A stretch of 64,000 nucleotides of DNA from Parachlorella kessleri (Eukaryota > Chlorophyta > Trebouxiophyceae > Chlorellales > Chlorellaceae): assembly GCA_001598975.1 (NCBI GenBank), contig BBXU01000279.1:1-64000 (forward strand), in the 5' to 3' direction. Both the position numbers and the translations under genes were made by a program. Below are positions 36,101-48,200 of this stretch, piece after piece. The notes below the pieces were generated by a model. It searched no databases. It saw nothing but the letters and a program-made list of their open reading frames with translations, and was not told the origin of the DNA. Position 1 is the first letter of the stretch, and each line of letters starts with the position of its first letter.

Positions 36101-39100
36101 CTCAGCTCCTCTGATGAAACTCTCCTACGCTGCTATTCTGTCCCTTGCTCTCACCTTCTGGCTCTCAGCACACGCAAAGACGCTGACATTGTTGGCAACC
36201 ACGTACTGCTCCGAGGCGCGGTCGATCTCAGGCGGCGGCACCAGGAAGTGCTTGGGCAGCTGCAGCTCGCCGTCATACTGCATCATGCCCGCAAACTTGA
36301 CCTGCCAGGGCGCGCGGGGGGGGGGAGCTGAAATTTTGCGGTGCTACCAATAATGAGGGGGAGGGAGGGAGGAGGGGGGCAGGTTGACCCACCTCCAACC
36401 TTGCCAAAGTCAGTTTCGTGTTGCAATGATCGTTTTTCTAGAATGACTGAGCAACACGAGCCGTTATCTCTGCATGTCAATCACACACCCACCGCTGGCC
36501 AACGTTTCCTGTCAAAGGCCTTGAAGTCTGGGTACTCTATGGCCTTGCTTATCTCCACCATGCGGTCCGCCCGGAAGTTGAAGGTCACCACAGCGTCACC
36601 TGCAGGGCAGGGCAGTCTGACAAAGCTTACGTGATGCGTTTCAGGAAGGTGAGGTGCGGCCCGCCTGGAAGTTCCAGTGCCATTACCACGCCGCCGGCAG
36701 GGCAGCAGTACAGAATGTAGGGCGGGACCACCCATGGGATGGACGGGGTCCGCCTTTCAGGCAGGGAGGGTTAGGTGAGAGTTATGTAATGCATCTCTTA
36801 ACCATACGAAGCGATCTGCCTGGCCCTTGAAGGGCACCATGGCCATCGCCTGGACGCCACAGGGCACAACACAGCTGACAGGTGTTGATCGCATGAGGCG
36901 GGTTGGAGGCTATTATGATGGCAAAGGGGTCACTTGACACCCGCCAAAAGCCAGCCATGCGGCATGCCAAGCACGCGACGAAGCACCTCCAAGGCAATAG
37001 GGCGAGACAGCTTCCATGGGTGTGGTTAGCACCATGGTGGTACCATGGGCTTCCCCACAGCTATGCTGCTTGGGACGAAAGAGTCATGCGGGGAGCTTCC
37101 ATAGGCAGCACCACGACATTGTCATGACAGCTAACGGATCTCATGCAGACGTATGACCAATCGCACGGGCGGGCAAGAAGCAGAGCTTACCATCTTGGAC
37201 GGTCCCCACAGGCTTGCCGCTCTCATCCACAACCACCCACGAGTCTGCACAGCAGGCGGGCAGGCGGGGCTGAGAACTACTAACTGCCTTGAGAGCGTGA
37301 CGTAAGCTGACAGAAGGGTATACATGATCATTGACATAAACATCAGAAGCCTGTGAAAGCAGGCATGTCTAGCAATGAGGCTCTTTGCCAGAAGACCATG
37401 CTATGTGGACTACCCAGCACAGTGCTTCTCCCACCTATGTATTGGTCGCTGATCATGTTCGGTGGCTCCCCCTGCAGAGCACACATGAGCTTTCTGTGGG
37501 CTATTAGGTTGCTCCCCCCAACAAAAGACCAGATCCTAATTAAGCACAGAGCACCCAGCCTTGGCTGGGGCTGTATCAGACCAATAACGACAAGAGTTGA
37601 CTACACCACCCACCATCAGCTGCCTGACCCCTGTCACGGGGTCGGTGAAGCTGTGCTCGGCCTCCCCCAGGAAATGTGCATAGTAGCCCCGCTTCACCAC
37701 GTTCCAGTCCGACTGCAAGGCGGCAGCCAGGGGCACATCACATGCTGGCAGAACTTAGCGCCCGCCTGTAGCGGATGTAAGGCATTGCACAAAATATAAC
37801 AGTTATACCCAGCGTTTTATCAGAACATCTGCTGCTCATAATGGTTGGCCCCAGGTTCAAGGGTTCAAGGTGGTGCAGCCAGCTTCGCAGCAATTGCAAC
37901 GCTATCTAATAGTACAGCGGCAAGCACTGTAGGGCGCTCTTCTAGCACTGCTGATGGACAGCTTGATGCTGGCATCAGGTGCTGTGCTGCGCAGTTGCAC
38001 CGAAGGGGCGCTGGCAAGCGTTGCAACCAACCTCATAACGGTCCATCGTGGTCTTCATCCTGCAAGCAAGCACAGGAAGCAGCTTACCAGTTGCTCAGCC
38101 AACAGCAACCACCGGGGCATTGGCACCGCCCTTCGTCACTTGCACACGCTCTCATGCCTCCTGTAGTCCTCAGCAACCAGATTGTGCTAGGCAGGCAGGC
38201 GACCCCTTTTGACATGGGTTCTCCATCCCCCCCTCCCTTGGCCCACCACCGACTCAGACCGCCCCTCCCTCATGTCGCCCCCATGTCTCCCCCCACTCAA
38301 GAGCTCGTACCTCCCGCCGCCAGAGGCGATCCTGGCGTCCAGCCCTCGGGTTTCTGTACAGAGCGTCTCCAAGTCCTTGTGCAGCTTCTCAACCCACACA
38401 TCCGCCTGGTCATAGGCATTTGCTTGCAAGCAGGCTTAGTGGCTTTTGGGAGGTCGTCAGTCTCACTCCTAGGCAAGGCAAGGCACGGATGCATGTGATG
38501 CACCCTGTTCCATCAAACTGTGCGAGGCAGCACATAAGCAAGGTCATGCAACTGGGTTTGAGGGGACGGCCTAGAGATCACCATGCACATAAGACGCGCA
38601 TGTGTTTGCTGCATGCGCATGGTGACGATGGCCTGGAAGCATCCCCAGCAGAGCGTAGCACAAGACAGCATGCGCAGCGTACGCATCAATATGCTTCTGC
38701 AGCATTGCACAAGAACAGCGCAAGGATGCAAAGGGCTTGGACATATGACCTCACAGCACACCCCAGCACACGCAGGCCATACCGTGTTGTCCTGCACATC
38801 GCGCCCATCGTGCAGCACATGGAGACGAATCCGACACACCCCTTTCGCCACCGCCCCATTGATGAGCAGCAGTAGTTGATCATATCTGGCAGGCAGACAC
38901 AGGTAACCAGCAGGTGAGACAAGGTCACCAGCAGGAACCTTGAGGCTGCATAGGATAAGGCTTGGGCGGAGGACAGGACTGCCGGTCCCAGGCTGGCTCA
39001 AACTTCAAGAAACAAGCAAAATCTGCAGGACTAAATACTGACTGAAGCAGTGGCCAAAAATGGCAGTGCAGCCTGGCACGGGGCGCACGACTGTCCAAGG

Positions 39101-40018
39101 TCAGCATGACCCGCCTATCTAATTAGCTCCCCGAGCACCCAAGCATCTCACAAGGCAGCGCATGTTACTTTCCACCGATCCAGCAGCACCAGGGCAATAA
39201 TAATCACCTGGAGTGCACTCCACCATCGGACAGCAGCCCGATCAAGTGCAAGGTGCCCGACTTGGCGGCATCCTCGATATACTTCCAGCCGCCCAGGTCA
39301 AACATGCGCCCGCTTTGCAGCGCTGCGTCCACGCACTTGGCACCCTGATCCACGATCTGGCCTGCAGGCACTTGTCCATGCGGGGTTGCTACTCTACAGT
39401 GGAACCATAACTGTGTATGACTGTGGGATGATGCGAGGGTGCGTGAGGGGGTGTGTGTGTATGGCCTTCCATCATCTACTGGCCCACAAACTAAAGATTA
39501 GGTCCTCAACGCTCATACCTGCTCCCAGAGCGTTGTGCCCCACTTCTGAGTTGCCCATATCTGCATCGCTAGGCAGCCCGACAGCGGTGCCGTGGGCCTT
39601 GAGCAGGCGCCAGTGCCTGGGCACCGTTCGCTTCAGGCCATCCATTGTTGGGGTGTGCGCCACATGGATGGCATTGTATTGGTCCTCGTACTTGCTCTCT
39701 ACATGGACAGGTGGGGTTTGGGTCAGTGCCAGCTGGGGCAGAGGGTCCCCCAGGTGAGACGATGTCCTGGGCCCTGCGGCTATTAACCCTGGGCTGAGTG
39801 CGCACAGTCAAACCACACAGGGAGCTATTTTGCACCGGAGGTACTGTAGCACAGTGGTTGTTGAAACGTCTCACCCCCTGATCAGGTACTGCTTTCCTCA
39901 CTCAACCCACCATAAGACACTCACCTCCCCACCCATCCAGCACTATACACAGGAGAGGTTTGTCGCTAGGTGATATTGTGGGATGGGGTTGAAGCTTGAA
40001 GCTGCCGTTGGTCGCCAT
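33177..40018 (-). CDS. 2,3-bisphosphoglycerate-independent phosphoglycerate mutase, copy B
   Basis: Model on the complement, 18 exons: 39925-40018, 39519-39698, 39208-39361, 38783-38885, 38311-38405, 38032-38059, 37614-37712, 37435-37471, 37191-37244, 36493-36599, 36155-36301, 35803-35877, 35574-35637, 35281-35341, 34691-34766, 34102-34182, 33570-33691, 33177-33285; 561 residues, all in phase. Motifs match the family: CIVLDGWG, MGNSEVGHNALGAG (serine 82), LIGLLSDGGVHSR, HVLHDGRDVQD, IASGGGRM, VTFNFRADRMVEISK, MMQYDGELQLPKHFLVPPPE, GHVTFFWNGNRSGY, NPDMVGHTGKLEATIEA, LVTADHGNAEDM, TSHTLNPVPCAIGG. All catalytic regions appear intact, so this is not a pseudogene. It differs from copy A in protein (for example KRGYYAHFLGEAEHSF) and in many intron positions. 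Two exons are tiny (28 and 37 nt). Intron 9 contains degraded exon-like sequence. Confidence 0.95.
36654..36712 (-). pseudogene. Fossil of mutase exon 10 inside intron 9 of copy B
   Basis: On the minus strand this stretch contains AACTTCCAGGCGGGCCGCAC, matching 17 of 20 bases of the gen­uine exon 10 block AACTTCCGGGCGGACCGCAT (encoding NFRADR). It also keeps a ctgccctgc pyrimidine tract before it. Frame is broken and no donor is kept. About 200 bp further upstream in the same intron (36905-36945) a second exon-like block reads SDPFAIIIASN, resembling the DPFVIV block of copy A. Confidence 0.5.
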
Positions 40019-40656
40019 GGCTAGCCAGATCACCAAAGTTCACCCAAGCCAGTTTCAGTTGCTTGCTTGCTGATAGGCCAGTTTAAGGTAGATTGTGCAA
40101 CCTCAAATAACCAGGGTCTTGATCTTATGTTGCTAGCACCCTAGCTGTGCTTAGGAAGTGCCTTGGAAGTGATCATGGAATGGGTGCCAGCCTGGCAGCG
40201 CCCTGCTGTTCAGTGCCTCTTCAGAGCCTTGCTGCCTGGCATTGTGTCTCCCTTGCAGTGGAAAGTGATTTCAGTGAACGATTTGCTCATCGGTTGGTGA
40301 CCTCCAGGACAGGAACCTCACTTCATGCAACTCTTTCTACCTCAATAACTGTGCAAAGGTGACGCCTTTTGCCAAGGTAACTGTGAATTAGCATATTGTT
40401 GAGGGAAGCTAAGAAGGGCGACGCACTCCAGGGTTGTGCGGGGCTTGATGCAAGTTTCCTAAATCAAATCCACGCGCTTTTTCAGTGGCTGTGGAGCCTG
40501 TGGCAACATAGGCTTTGGTTGCAGTCGCTCCAGCAGCGCGAAACAGTGCAAATTTGTCACTGAAGGCTCCAGTGTGCAGTCCAACAAGCAGAGGCCAACA
40601 TGTGTGCTTGATCCTTCTCAGGGCTCGGGAAGGAGCAGCAGGCGGCATGGTGGAGC
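40019..40656. promoter_or_regulatory. Divergent promoter region, mutase B / oxidoreductase-like
   Basis: About 640 bp between opposite start codons; both promoters are expected here. No motif is singled out. Confidence 0.45.
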
Positions 40657-41112
40657 ATGAGAGTTGCTAGGGCCGCTGTTGCGGGCTTCGCGCTCGCCCT
40701 GAAGCCACGTGGGGCAAGAGCAGTGCTGGCGCAGCCTGCTTATGTGCACTCGGTGTGGTGGGCGAGAACCTTGTCACAACGGCAGCAGCAACAGCGCACG
40801 CAGCACTCTTCCTCAGCTACCCTCAGCCAGGACAGCCTGCCAGAGCATATTGAAATGCCTGACGGCAGCATCCTCCAGAAACCGGTGGAGCCAGGCGAGA
40901 ACGAGTGCTGCGGCAGGGGGTGCGCAAACTGTGTGTGGACTCTGTATACCCAGGACCTGCAAGACTACCAGGCAGCTGTAGCAGTGTCTCGGGGCTATGA
41001 GGCCCCTGTAGACCCATTTGAGGCTTTAGAAAGGCGGCTAGCTGCTCAGACTGCCGAGTTACAGGATGCTGACTCGCAAGGTCTTGTCCCGCCCGCAAAG
41101 TTGACCACATGA
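40657..41112 (+). CDS. Oxidoreductase-like domain protein, probably mitochondrial
   Basis: Single exon, 151 residues. The N-terminus (MRVARAAVAGFALALKPRGA) is basic, alanine-rich and lacks acidic residues, as in mitochondrial or plastid presequences. The conserved part is EPGENECCGRGCANCVWTLY followed by TQDLQDYQAA, matching the short oxidoreductase-like domain (PF09791 type) with its CCG.GC.NCVW cysteine motif. A C-terminal helix-forming tail ends PPAKLTT. The family includes human OXLD1; its biochemical role is not established. It is the only clearly intronless gene in the window and starts divergently from mutase B. The start is the first ATG that gives a presequence. Confidence 0.87.
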   Translation: MRVARAAVAGFALALKPRGARAVLAQPAYVHSVWWARTLSQRQQQQRTQHSSSATLSQDSLPEHIEMPDGSILQKPVEPGENECCGRGCANCVWTLYTQDLQDYQAAVAVSRGYEAPVDPFEALERRLAAQTAELQDADSQGLVPPAKLTT

Positions 41113-41639
41113 AATGTGTGACCTGCCCAGCTTGGCGGATTGGCAAGGGGTGTAGCTGTTCGTGCTTGCGGTGGGCATCTCCATCTATTTTGTCTTCGGG
41201 GAACATACACACAATTGTGACGTATGTGGTAAGGCAGTGAAGGACGTGTGCCTGTCATGCTTGCCTTCCTTAAAAGTCCTGCTGTACTGCACTACCTCTT
41301 TGTTTGCACTCGTTATTCATTATTTCCATGATACGCCATCGCTCGACACAGATTTTCACTGCTTTGGTCGGTTCCCTATGACGGCTGCGGTTTTGGCGCC
41401 TGCTAGAGTGAATGGGTGGTCACCTGACCGCTTCTTTACCCTGCAACATGTTAGCATCTCAAAGAAATGAGGCTGGTGATATCATATGTATTATGTTTAA
41501 AGGGCAGCCAGGAACACATATATCAATGACACAGCACCATGTAACGTGCTTATTGTGCGATACGCTCTTGTAGCTTTAGTGCACCTCCGATTGCATCCAC
41601 TACTGGCAGAGCAGGCAACACCGCTACCAAGCTGGCCGC
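41113..41639. other. Convergent intergenic region
   Basis: 3' flanks of the oxidoreductase-like gene and of AP endonuclease 2. A TGTAA lies at about 41539 on the plus strand. No gene is seen. Confidence 0.5.
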
Positions 41640-44600
41640 TCACCACTGGAAGAAAGAGCACTGCCCCTCAGGCTTGGGGCCGTCCGGTCGCTGGCAGACA
41701 TAGAAGTAGCGCCCTGCACCATCCTTGAAGTCCATATTGAGGAAGCCAACAGCCATACACTGATCTTACCACCTGACAAAATCAGCTGTCCAACCCTCCC
41801 AACCGCCACGCCTGCCAATCTACAGAAAACCCCACAAGGCACATGCCGCACCTCGACACACTGAATCATATGCGACTCAGACATAACACGCCAGGAAAAG
41901 GGCCAGTAAACACACCAAGCAAGCCAGTACAGACCAACGTATGGCCCATTGCAGTCAGCCCCAAACAGCCAAAACAGCCAAGCTTCAGGCAAGGGTAGCT
42001 CCTGCAGCCAGCAGCTCCACCTACCATGATTCGGGCCCGACTTGTTCACCCGCTTCAGCGCCGCGGGCTCCCCATGCATGCATCTGGGTACCGTCATCTG
42101 CTGCTGAATGCGCCTCCAAGCCCCTGCCGCCTCCGCAGTGCTGGCCACGCTTCCCCCAGGCAACTGCTGGCTGCCCCCACCCTGGCTATCCCACACAAGT
42201 CCAGACGGTGCCTCTGCGCCTGCTGCCGCTGTCAAATCGCCATTATCTGCTAACGGTGTGCTGCCGCCCGAGCCAGGCAGGGCTTCGGCTGGTCCCGAAG
42301 CAATGGAGGGCCCCCCTGACGCTCCGATCCCTTGCTGAACAGCTGCAGCTGCACTGCCACTTCCATGCCTGTCTAATCCAGGGGGCTCCTGGCACTGCTG
42401 TGGTGACTGCTGTGCTGGCTGCATGCCACTCCCCGTCGGCCTGGCAAAAAAACCGCGCAGGGAGGCCTGCTTCTTGCTGGCAGGGTTTGCCCTGCTTGTC
42501 GCCAGCCGCTTTGTCCCAACTGCAGCTACGCCGCTGGCGTTGCTCCCACCCAAAGCACCCTGCCCATTGGTCAACTGCTGGGATGCTTGCTTTGAGGATG
42601 ATGCATGAGGAGACTGCTGGCTTGGGCCATCCAACCCCAGTTCTCTGCTGGCCTCCTCAGGAAGAGAGGTTCCACTGCCCTCCTCTCCTACCCGCTCCAA
42701 CCGCTGAGAGCCTGAGCTGCCCAGCGCCCAGCATGCTGTGCCTTGCCCCGCTGCTGCTGGCGCTGCTGCTGCACCGCCCCGCATGAGCCAGCTGTGCAGC
42801 TTCAGCTGCTTGCCGGTAAACTGGTGGCGGGCAGCAGTTGGCGGCGGGACCTCTGCACAAGGGAAGCGGCCACGGTAGGACACATCCACCCACACTGGGC
42901 AGTGGTCACTCCCTTCCATGTCCGCCTGGATGTCAGACGCTGACAGCCAGACTTGGCAGCCCATGCCCTCCCTGCCGCTGCTGCTACTCAGGACGCCATG
43001 GTGGCTGCTGCTTTCAGTGGCATTCAAGACCTGCCGCTGCGTCGTGCCTTCAGGCACGCCGCCTGGAATATCAAGGCCCAAGTGGGGAGCTGCTGCAGGT
43101 TCCCCAGCTGCTGTGGCCGCTCTTGCTGCCCTGCTGCCCAAGAATAGGCTTCTGAGGGCAGATGGAGCGACAGATGCTCCTGGCGGGCCATCTTGCTGTC
43201 CTACAGCCGCAGGGGAATCTGGAGGTGGTGGCGCTGGCAGAGGAGGCGTGGCAGACACATGCAGGCCAGCCGACAGCACCAGGTCGATACGCGCGCCGTA
43301 GTTATTGACCCGGGCAGAGGTGGCCGTGCGCCAGCAAGTGTACGCTCCCTGCCGCCGTGGGTGGAACACACGGAAGACATCCAGGAATCTGCCTGCTGCC
43401 GAGCTGCCCGCTGTTCCTCCCACTGCAACCCCTGATGCTGCAGCAGAGGCACTGCCATTTACTGCGAGGGCGGCGGGCACAAGGTCATCTGGAACCAGCA
43501 AGTTCCTTAGCCAGTTACGGTCAGGCCGACTGTCCCGATAGAACTGCAGGAAGCGCACAATTGTCAATTCGGCGGCAATATCATGTACGTAATCGGCATT
43601 GGTTGTCCCACAGCACTACACAAACACCGGCCCTCCTACGTCCTAAAGTCCACATCAGGTGCGCCACAATAGAACACAGCACCTTCCGTAAGGCAGCTGG
43701 GCCACTGTCTTCTCACATTCACTTTGGGGTCTGGGTCAACTGTGTCTAGAGGGGCGGGGCAGATGTTCAAATCGCCCACGGCAACCACTGCCCTCCCTTG
43801 CCGTAAGTAGTCCTCCCACCGCAGTTGGAGCGCCTGCAGGCATGCAACACAGACTGATCTCAGCCCTGCTTCATCCGCTGTTGCTCTGGTAACGTAATGC
43901 ATTCCCGGCTCGGCACTGCCCACAAGTCGGCTTGAGAGAAACAGGACGTCGGTCACAGACAAAACCTCAACTGCTGGTGATGACAGCATGACACATAACT
44001 ACACACTGAGCTATGTAAGGTTTCGCCGACCTGATAGAACCGCAGCTTGAACGCCAGCCGCTGCTCATGTGTGTCTGGGTCCTCAGATGTCAGCGCCGGG
44101 CCATAAATGTTGAACAACAGAAAGGCGCCGTGGTCTGTTATAACAATTCGACCCTCACTGTCCAGCTCCTACAACCAATCCAGCGCCACGCACTGTGAAA
44201 TCATTTGCTGCTTTCTCAACTCCAGTGTGCCTGTAGGAATAGTAGGATGCCTGCTATGATTAGTGAAACAGCTCCCTCCTCTTGGGTGACAGCCAGGATA
44301 TCAAACCTGCAGGACCTTGCTGCAATCCTGCAACCATAAACACACCTGCAGCTCCTCCACTGGGAATGCCTCTGCCAGGGCTGGGTGGATGGTGGCACCT
44401 GCCCCAACTGACCCTGACGGCGCAGAACTGGAGGCACACAGCCCTGAGAAACCTTCCTCTGCCGCACAGGGCAGCGCCAGGCAGGTCCGCACATACGTGG
44501 CAGTACCACTGTAGCCCTTGGGAGACTGGGCGCAGGCGAAGAAGGCATCCCTGTGTTGGGAGCCACACAACGTGACCTAATTGGTGCACAGCAGCTTCCT

Positions 44601-45027
44601 AAACTGTCAGTGCCCTTGTCTGCTCCGCCATGGCGAATATCCTTACGTGATCCAATATTGGCAAGCTTGGCTGCTTGAACACCACCGTGTTGCGGCGCTT
44701 TAGCCAGGCAGAAAGATCCACAGGTGCTCACCAGCCCTCCACCACAGCCAGGTCTCGCTCTACGTCACAGCGCCGGAGTTTGGTTTCTTGTATGCATAGA
44801 ATGTCTGCAAGGCGCAGCTTCGGGCTAAGTAGGCTACAAACACGTCCTACCTACCTACCACGTCCTACCACCAAAGCAACAGAAGCGTCTGACATGTCTC
44901 GGAAGGGCAGCTCACCCGCATTCACAGCCTGCAGCAGCTCGGCAACTGAGCCGAATTTGCGTTTTAGTGCAGCCCGAAGCCCATTGACGTTGAATGATAC
45001 AATTCTTAGACGGCTGGGCGCTTCCAT
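41640..45027 (-). CDS. APE2: AP endonuclease 2 (APE2) with PCNA box and GRF zinc finger
   Basis: Model on the complement: 44916-45027, 44732-44804, 44346-44550, 44031-44168, 43640-43833, 42025-43529, 41640-41713; 766 residues, all in phase. The exonuclease III-type fold shows RIVSFNVNGLRAAL, DILCIQETKL (catalytic Glu), KGYSGTATYVR, FNIYGPAL, VVAVGDLNICPAPLDT (Asp/Asn), RPDRNWLRNLL, YTCWRTATSARVNNYGARID and EGSDHCPVWVDV (catalytic His). A long serine/glycine/alanine-rich linker follows. Near residue 592 is KKQASLRGFF, a canonical PCNA-interacting motif (QxxLxxFF). The C-terminus is a Zf-GRF finger: CMHGEPAALKRVNKSG spliced to RYFYVCQRPDGPKP and QCSFFQW just before the stop. APE2 processes abasic and 3'-blocked ends and resects single-strand breaks for ATR signalling in the nucleus. 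Large linker insertions also split the catalytic domain (around 43240-43500). The ArsM gene ends 197 bp upstream. Confidence 0.95.
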
Positions 45028-45223
45028 GGCTTCATCACAGGGGCAAGTTTACATGTGATCTGGCTGACTTGACCGACAACAAGGCTCTAATCACGTCTGA
45101 TAAAACCGCTGCAGACTGGCAGGAACACATTCTTCCTCATTGACTCATGGCTACGTAATGATGACGTCATGACCAACAAAGACACCCTGGCAGTCTGTCA
45201 AGTCAGAAACATCTGAACGATCC

Positions 45224-48200
45224 TTAGCAGCAAGCCCCTCCACCACAAGCACCCCCACTGCCGCTGCTGTCAGGGGCAACTTTCTGGGTAGTGGCGTCAC
45301 AGTCAAACAACCCGTAGTGAGTGCTGCGGTCTCCGATGATGTCAAAGTGAGGCGCCAGCCAGCTCTCACCCACCATGGAAGCTGCAGGCATATCATGCAT
45401 GTTTGGATTACTACTGACAGTGGAAACCATGAAGCGCAAGCTGTGCATGTCAAGAATGGTTTGACGAAGGTGGCCAGAGTCGCACAAAAAAGCACTGCTG
45501 GCAGGCTTGCCGAGGCAAATGCGCAGAACAAGTAGCAGCACCAGCAGCAGGCTGGCAGGCGCGCACCTGTGTTGCCGCAGACCTCATACCACTTGCCCGC
45601 CTGGAAGGTGTGGTGGTCATCCAGCGTGTACGCATGACGGCAGCCGGGAATGGTGCCCTGCAGCATCATCAGCTGTACCTAAACACAGCTCTTCTGAAGC
45701 AATGAAGTGCTTCACAGCAAGCAAGAAACTAGAACAATTCTCGTGGCTGCATATACTTTCAGGACTAAGCACGCTCTGTCACCAATCCAAACTAGGCCAC
45801 TCTGCACGCCAGTAACCCAGGGCGGGTACACGCTTGCCATCTACGCCTTGCGCTTTTGCTGGACCCAAGTCTCATGACCTCCTTGCAGACCAGCTACCCA
45901 GTGCAGATACACACATGCCTTCCACGCGAATGACCGAGTGCCAGTAAGTCTCACCTTGTACTTGGCTGCCTGCCCGTAGTCCTCACACAGCGTCTCCAGG
46001 CGACCCGGCACCTTGAAGAGCCGGTAGGTGATACTGAAGAACTTGGCCTCACCCAGCAGCTCACTCAACTCCGCATCCCTGACCTGCAAATCGAGGAAGA
46101 ATAGGAACAGGCGGTGAAGATGATGGCCTGGCCGCCCACAAGCACTACTCGTGTCCTAGAAGGCCCAACCTCGCCCACGAGCTTCAGTCCGCTCAGGGTG
46201 CCTGACCTGTAACCAGGGAGTGGCAGCTGTAGCCTTGCGGCTGGCGACCTCAGCTTGGCGGCGACCTAAGCTAAATTGAAGGATGAGGTTCAAACCAGGA
46301 AGCCCGTACCTCGATGGGTTCGATGCTCAGCTGCCGCGGGTCAATGAAGCCAGCCTCTCGGCACAGCCTGATGAAGTCCTGGATATACAGCGCTCCCCCC
46401 AGGCACTCTCCCAACAATATGTCGTGTCTCCGCACCTGCAGCAGACAAGAAGTGTAGTCAAGGGCTGGGCTGGACGGAACATGGGCAAAGAGCATGCAAA
46501 CAAGGGAGCGTAACCCACCCAGGCAAACCGCACTGGCTAGCTACATGGTCTTTCTACAGCCATCTGTCAAGGGCTGCAAAAGTAGAGCAAGTCAATAGAC
46601 CTTGGAACAGGCTGCACATTTCTGCCTAGGACATGTTGCCCCCCAAGCTGGCGCACAGAAGCAGCAAAGTCTCCTTTGCCATCCCCTCAAACACCAGGCG
46701 CATCAGTTTTTGTACATTAACCGCCCCGATTGTGAGCTCTTCCACAATCATAAAATGGGACACCACTGTGCAGGCGGCCCAGGAGCTACCTCTGCTGGCA
46801 GCCGCCGGTCACAGTAGACATCCGAGAAATACATCTCTCCTCCCGGGGCCAGCACTCGATAACATTCTTGTAGCACCCGAGCCTTGTCCGGGGATAGGTT
46901 GATCTGCATGACAGCAAGGAAGTGGGCCCATGAGATTATGCCTTGGTCCTGTGTGCAGGCCTTACAACACAAAGCAACCAAGGCATGAATGTGGGGAGGC
47001 TTGCTTGCAGGCAGCGCTCAGACACGCCAGCCGCTCAGCCCACTACGCACTGGACTCATACGGCAAAGCGTCAAAAACCACCATTGTACCACGTATGCAG
47101 CCATGCAGGCACGTCACTGCACTGCCTAGATAAGTCTCCGGCCCAGCCCACTGCCTCACCACGCAATTAGAGATGATGAGGTCCATCGACTCATCCTTGA
47201 CGCCTGCCCGGTCCAGGAACTCGATCTGCCCCTCTACAAAGCGCATATTGGGGGCCGCATAGCCCAGCGTTGAGGTGCAGTACTGGTCCGCATGCCCCCG
47301 AGCCACGTCCAGCTGCTCCGCTGTCATGTCCACGCCTGCAACAAAAGCACGGACGTTACCTTCCAAGTACGGTGCGGTGGTACAAGAACTTGTAAGGATG
47401 GTCAGCAGCGCTAGCTCACTCCAAACCTGTAAAAGATGGTCAGTGTTCATCACAGGATATCCCCAACCCCATGACACGCAAGGCTTTGCTGGAGTGTTCT
47501 GGAAAAGTTCCATTGAGATTGCAAATCGGGCCACACATATAAGCAAGACCCGCAAGTCCCCTTTACAAACAACCTGCGATGCAGGGGAAGGGTCCAGAGG
47601 TCTAGGAGGAGCAGCACTATAGGGCAGGTAGGGGACTTACGTCGAGACGAATTAGTGCTACATGAACATCCAATGCCCAACGACAGAGGTCACAGTTTGT
47701 AGCATACCTGTTACTGAGCCCTCTGGCCCAACAAGAGCTGCACACACATAGCAATCCCTGCCGCTGCCGCTGCCCAGGTCCAGCACCCTGCATCCATGCC
47801 AGCATCAATGATTTGTCGAATGGCCCTAATCATAATGGCAGCACACAGCAGATCCCTTGCATGAGAGCACTTTGGCAGCGCAACCGCCAGGACCCCGTTG
47901 CATTGCCAATCCCCACAAATGCAAAAAGACCGGATAAAGGGGCTCAATATACATATTGCCCAATCTCCACTACAACCCTGCAACAATGGCAGCCGTGGCC
48001 GTTGGACTCTCTCACACACATCTCCTATTTGCTACACAACCAGGGAAACCACCCCCACCTGAGCCCTTGGATGCCCTGCGGCAGAGGTGAGCCGCAGCCA
48101 TAGTACTTGGACACGACCTCATCCGGCACCTGGGCCAGTATCTGCCGCACAGTGGTGGGCGGCGGCTTGGCCGTGCAGCAGGCGGACGTGCGCAAGTCCT

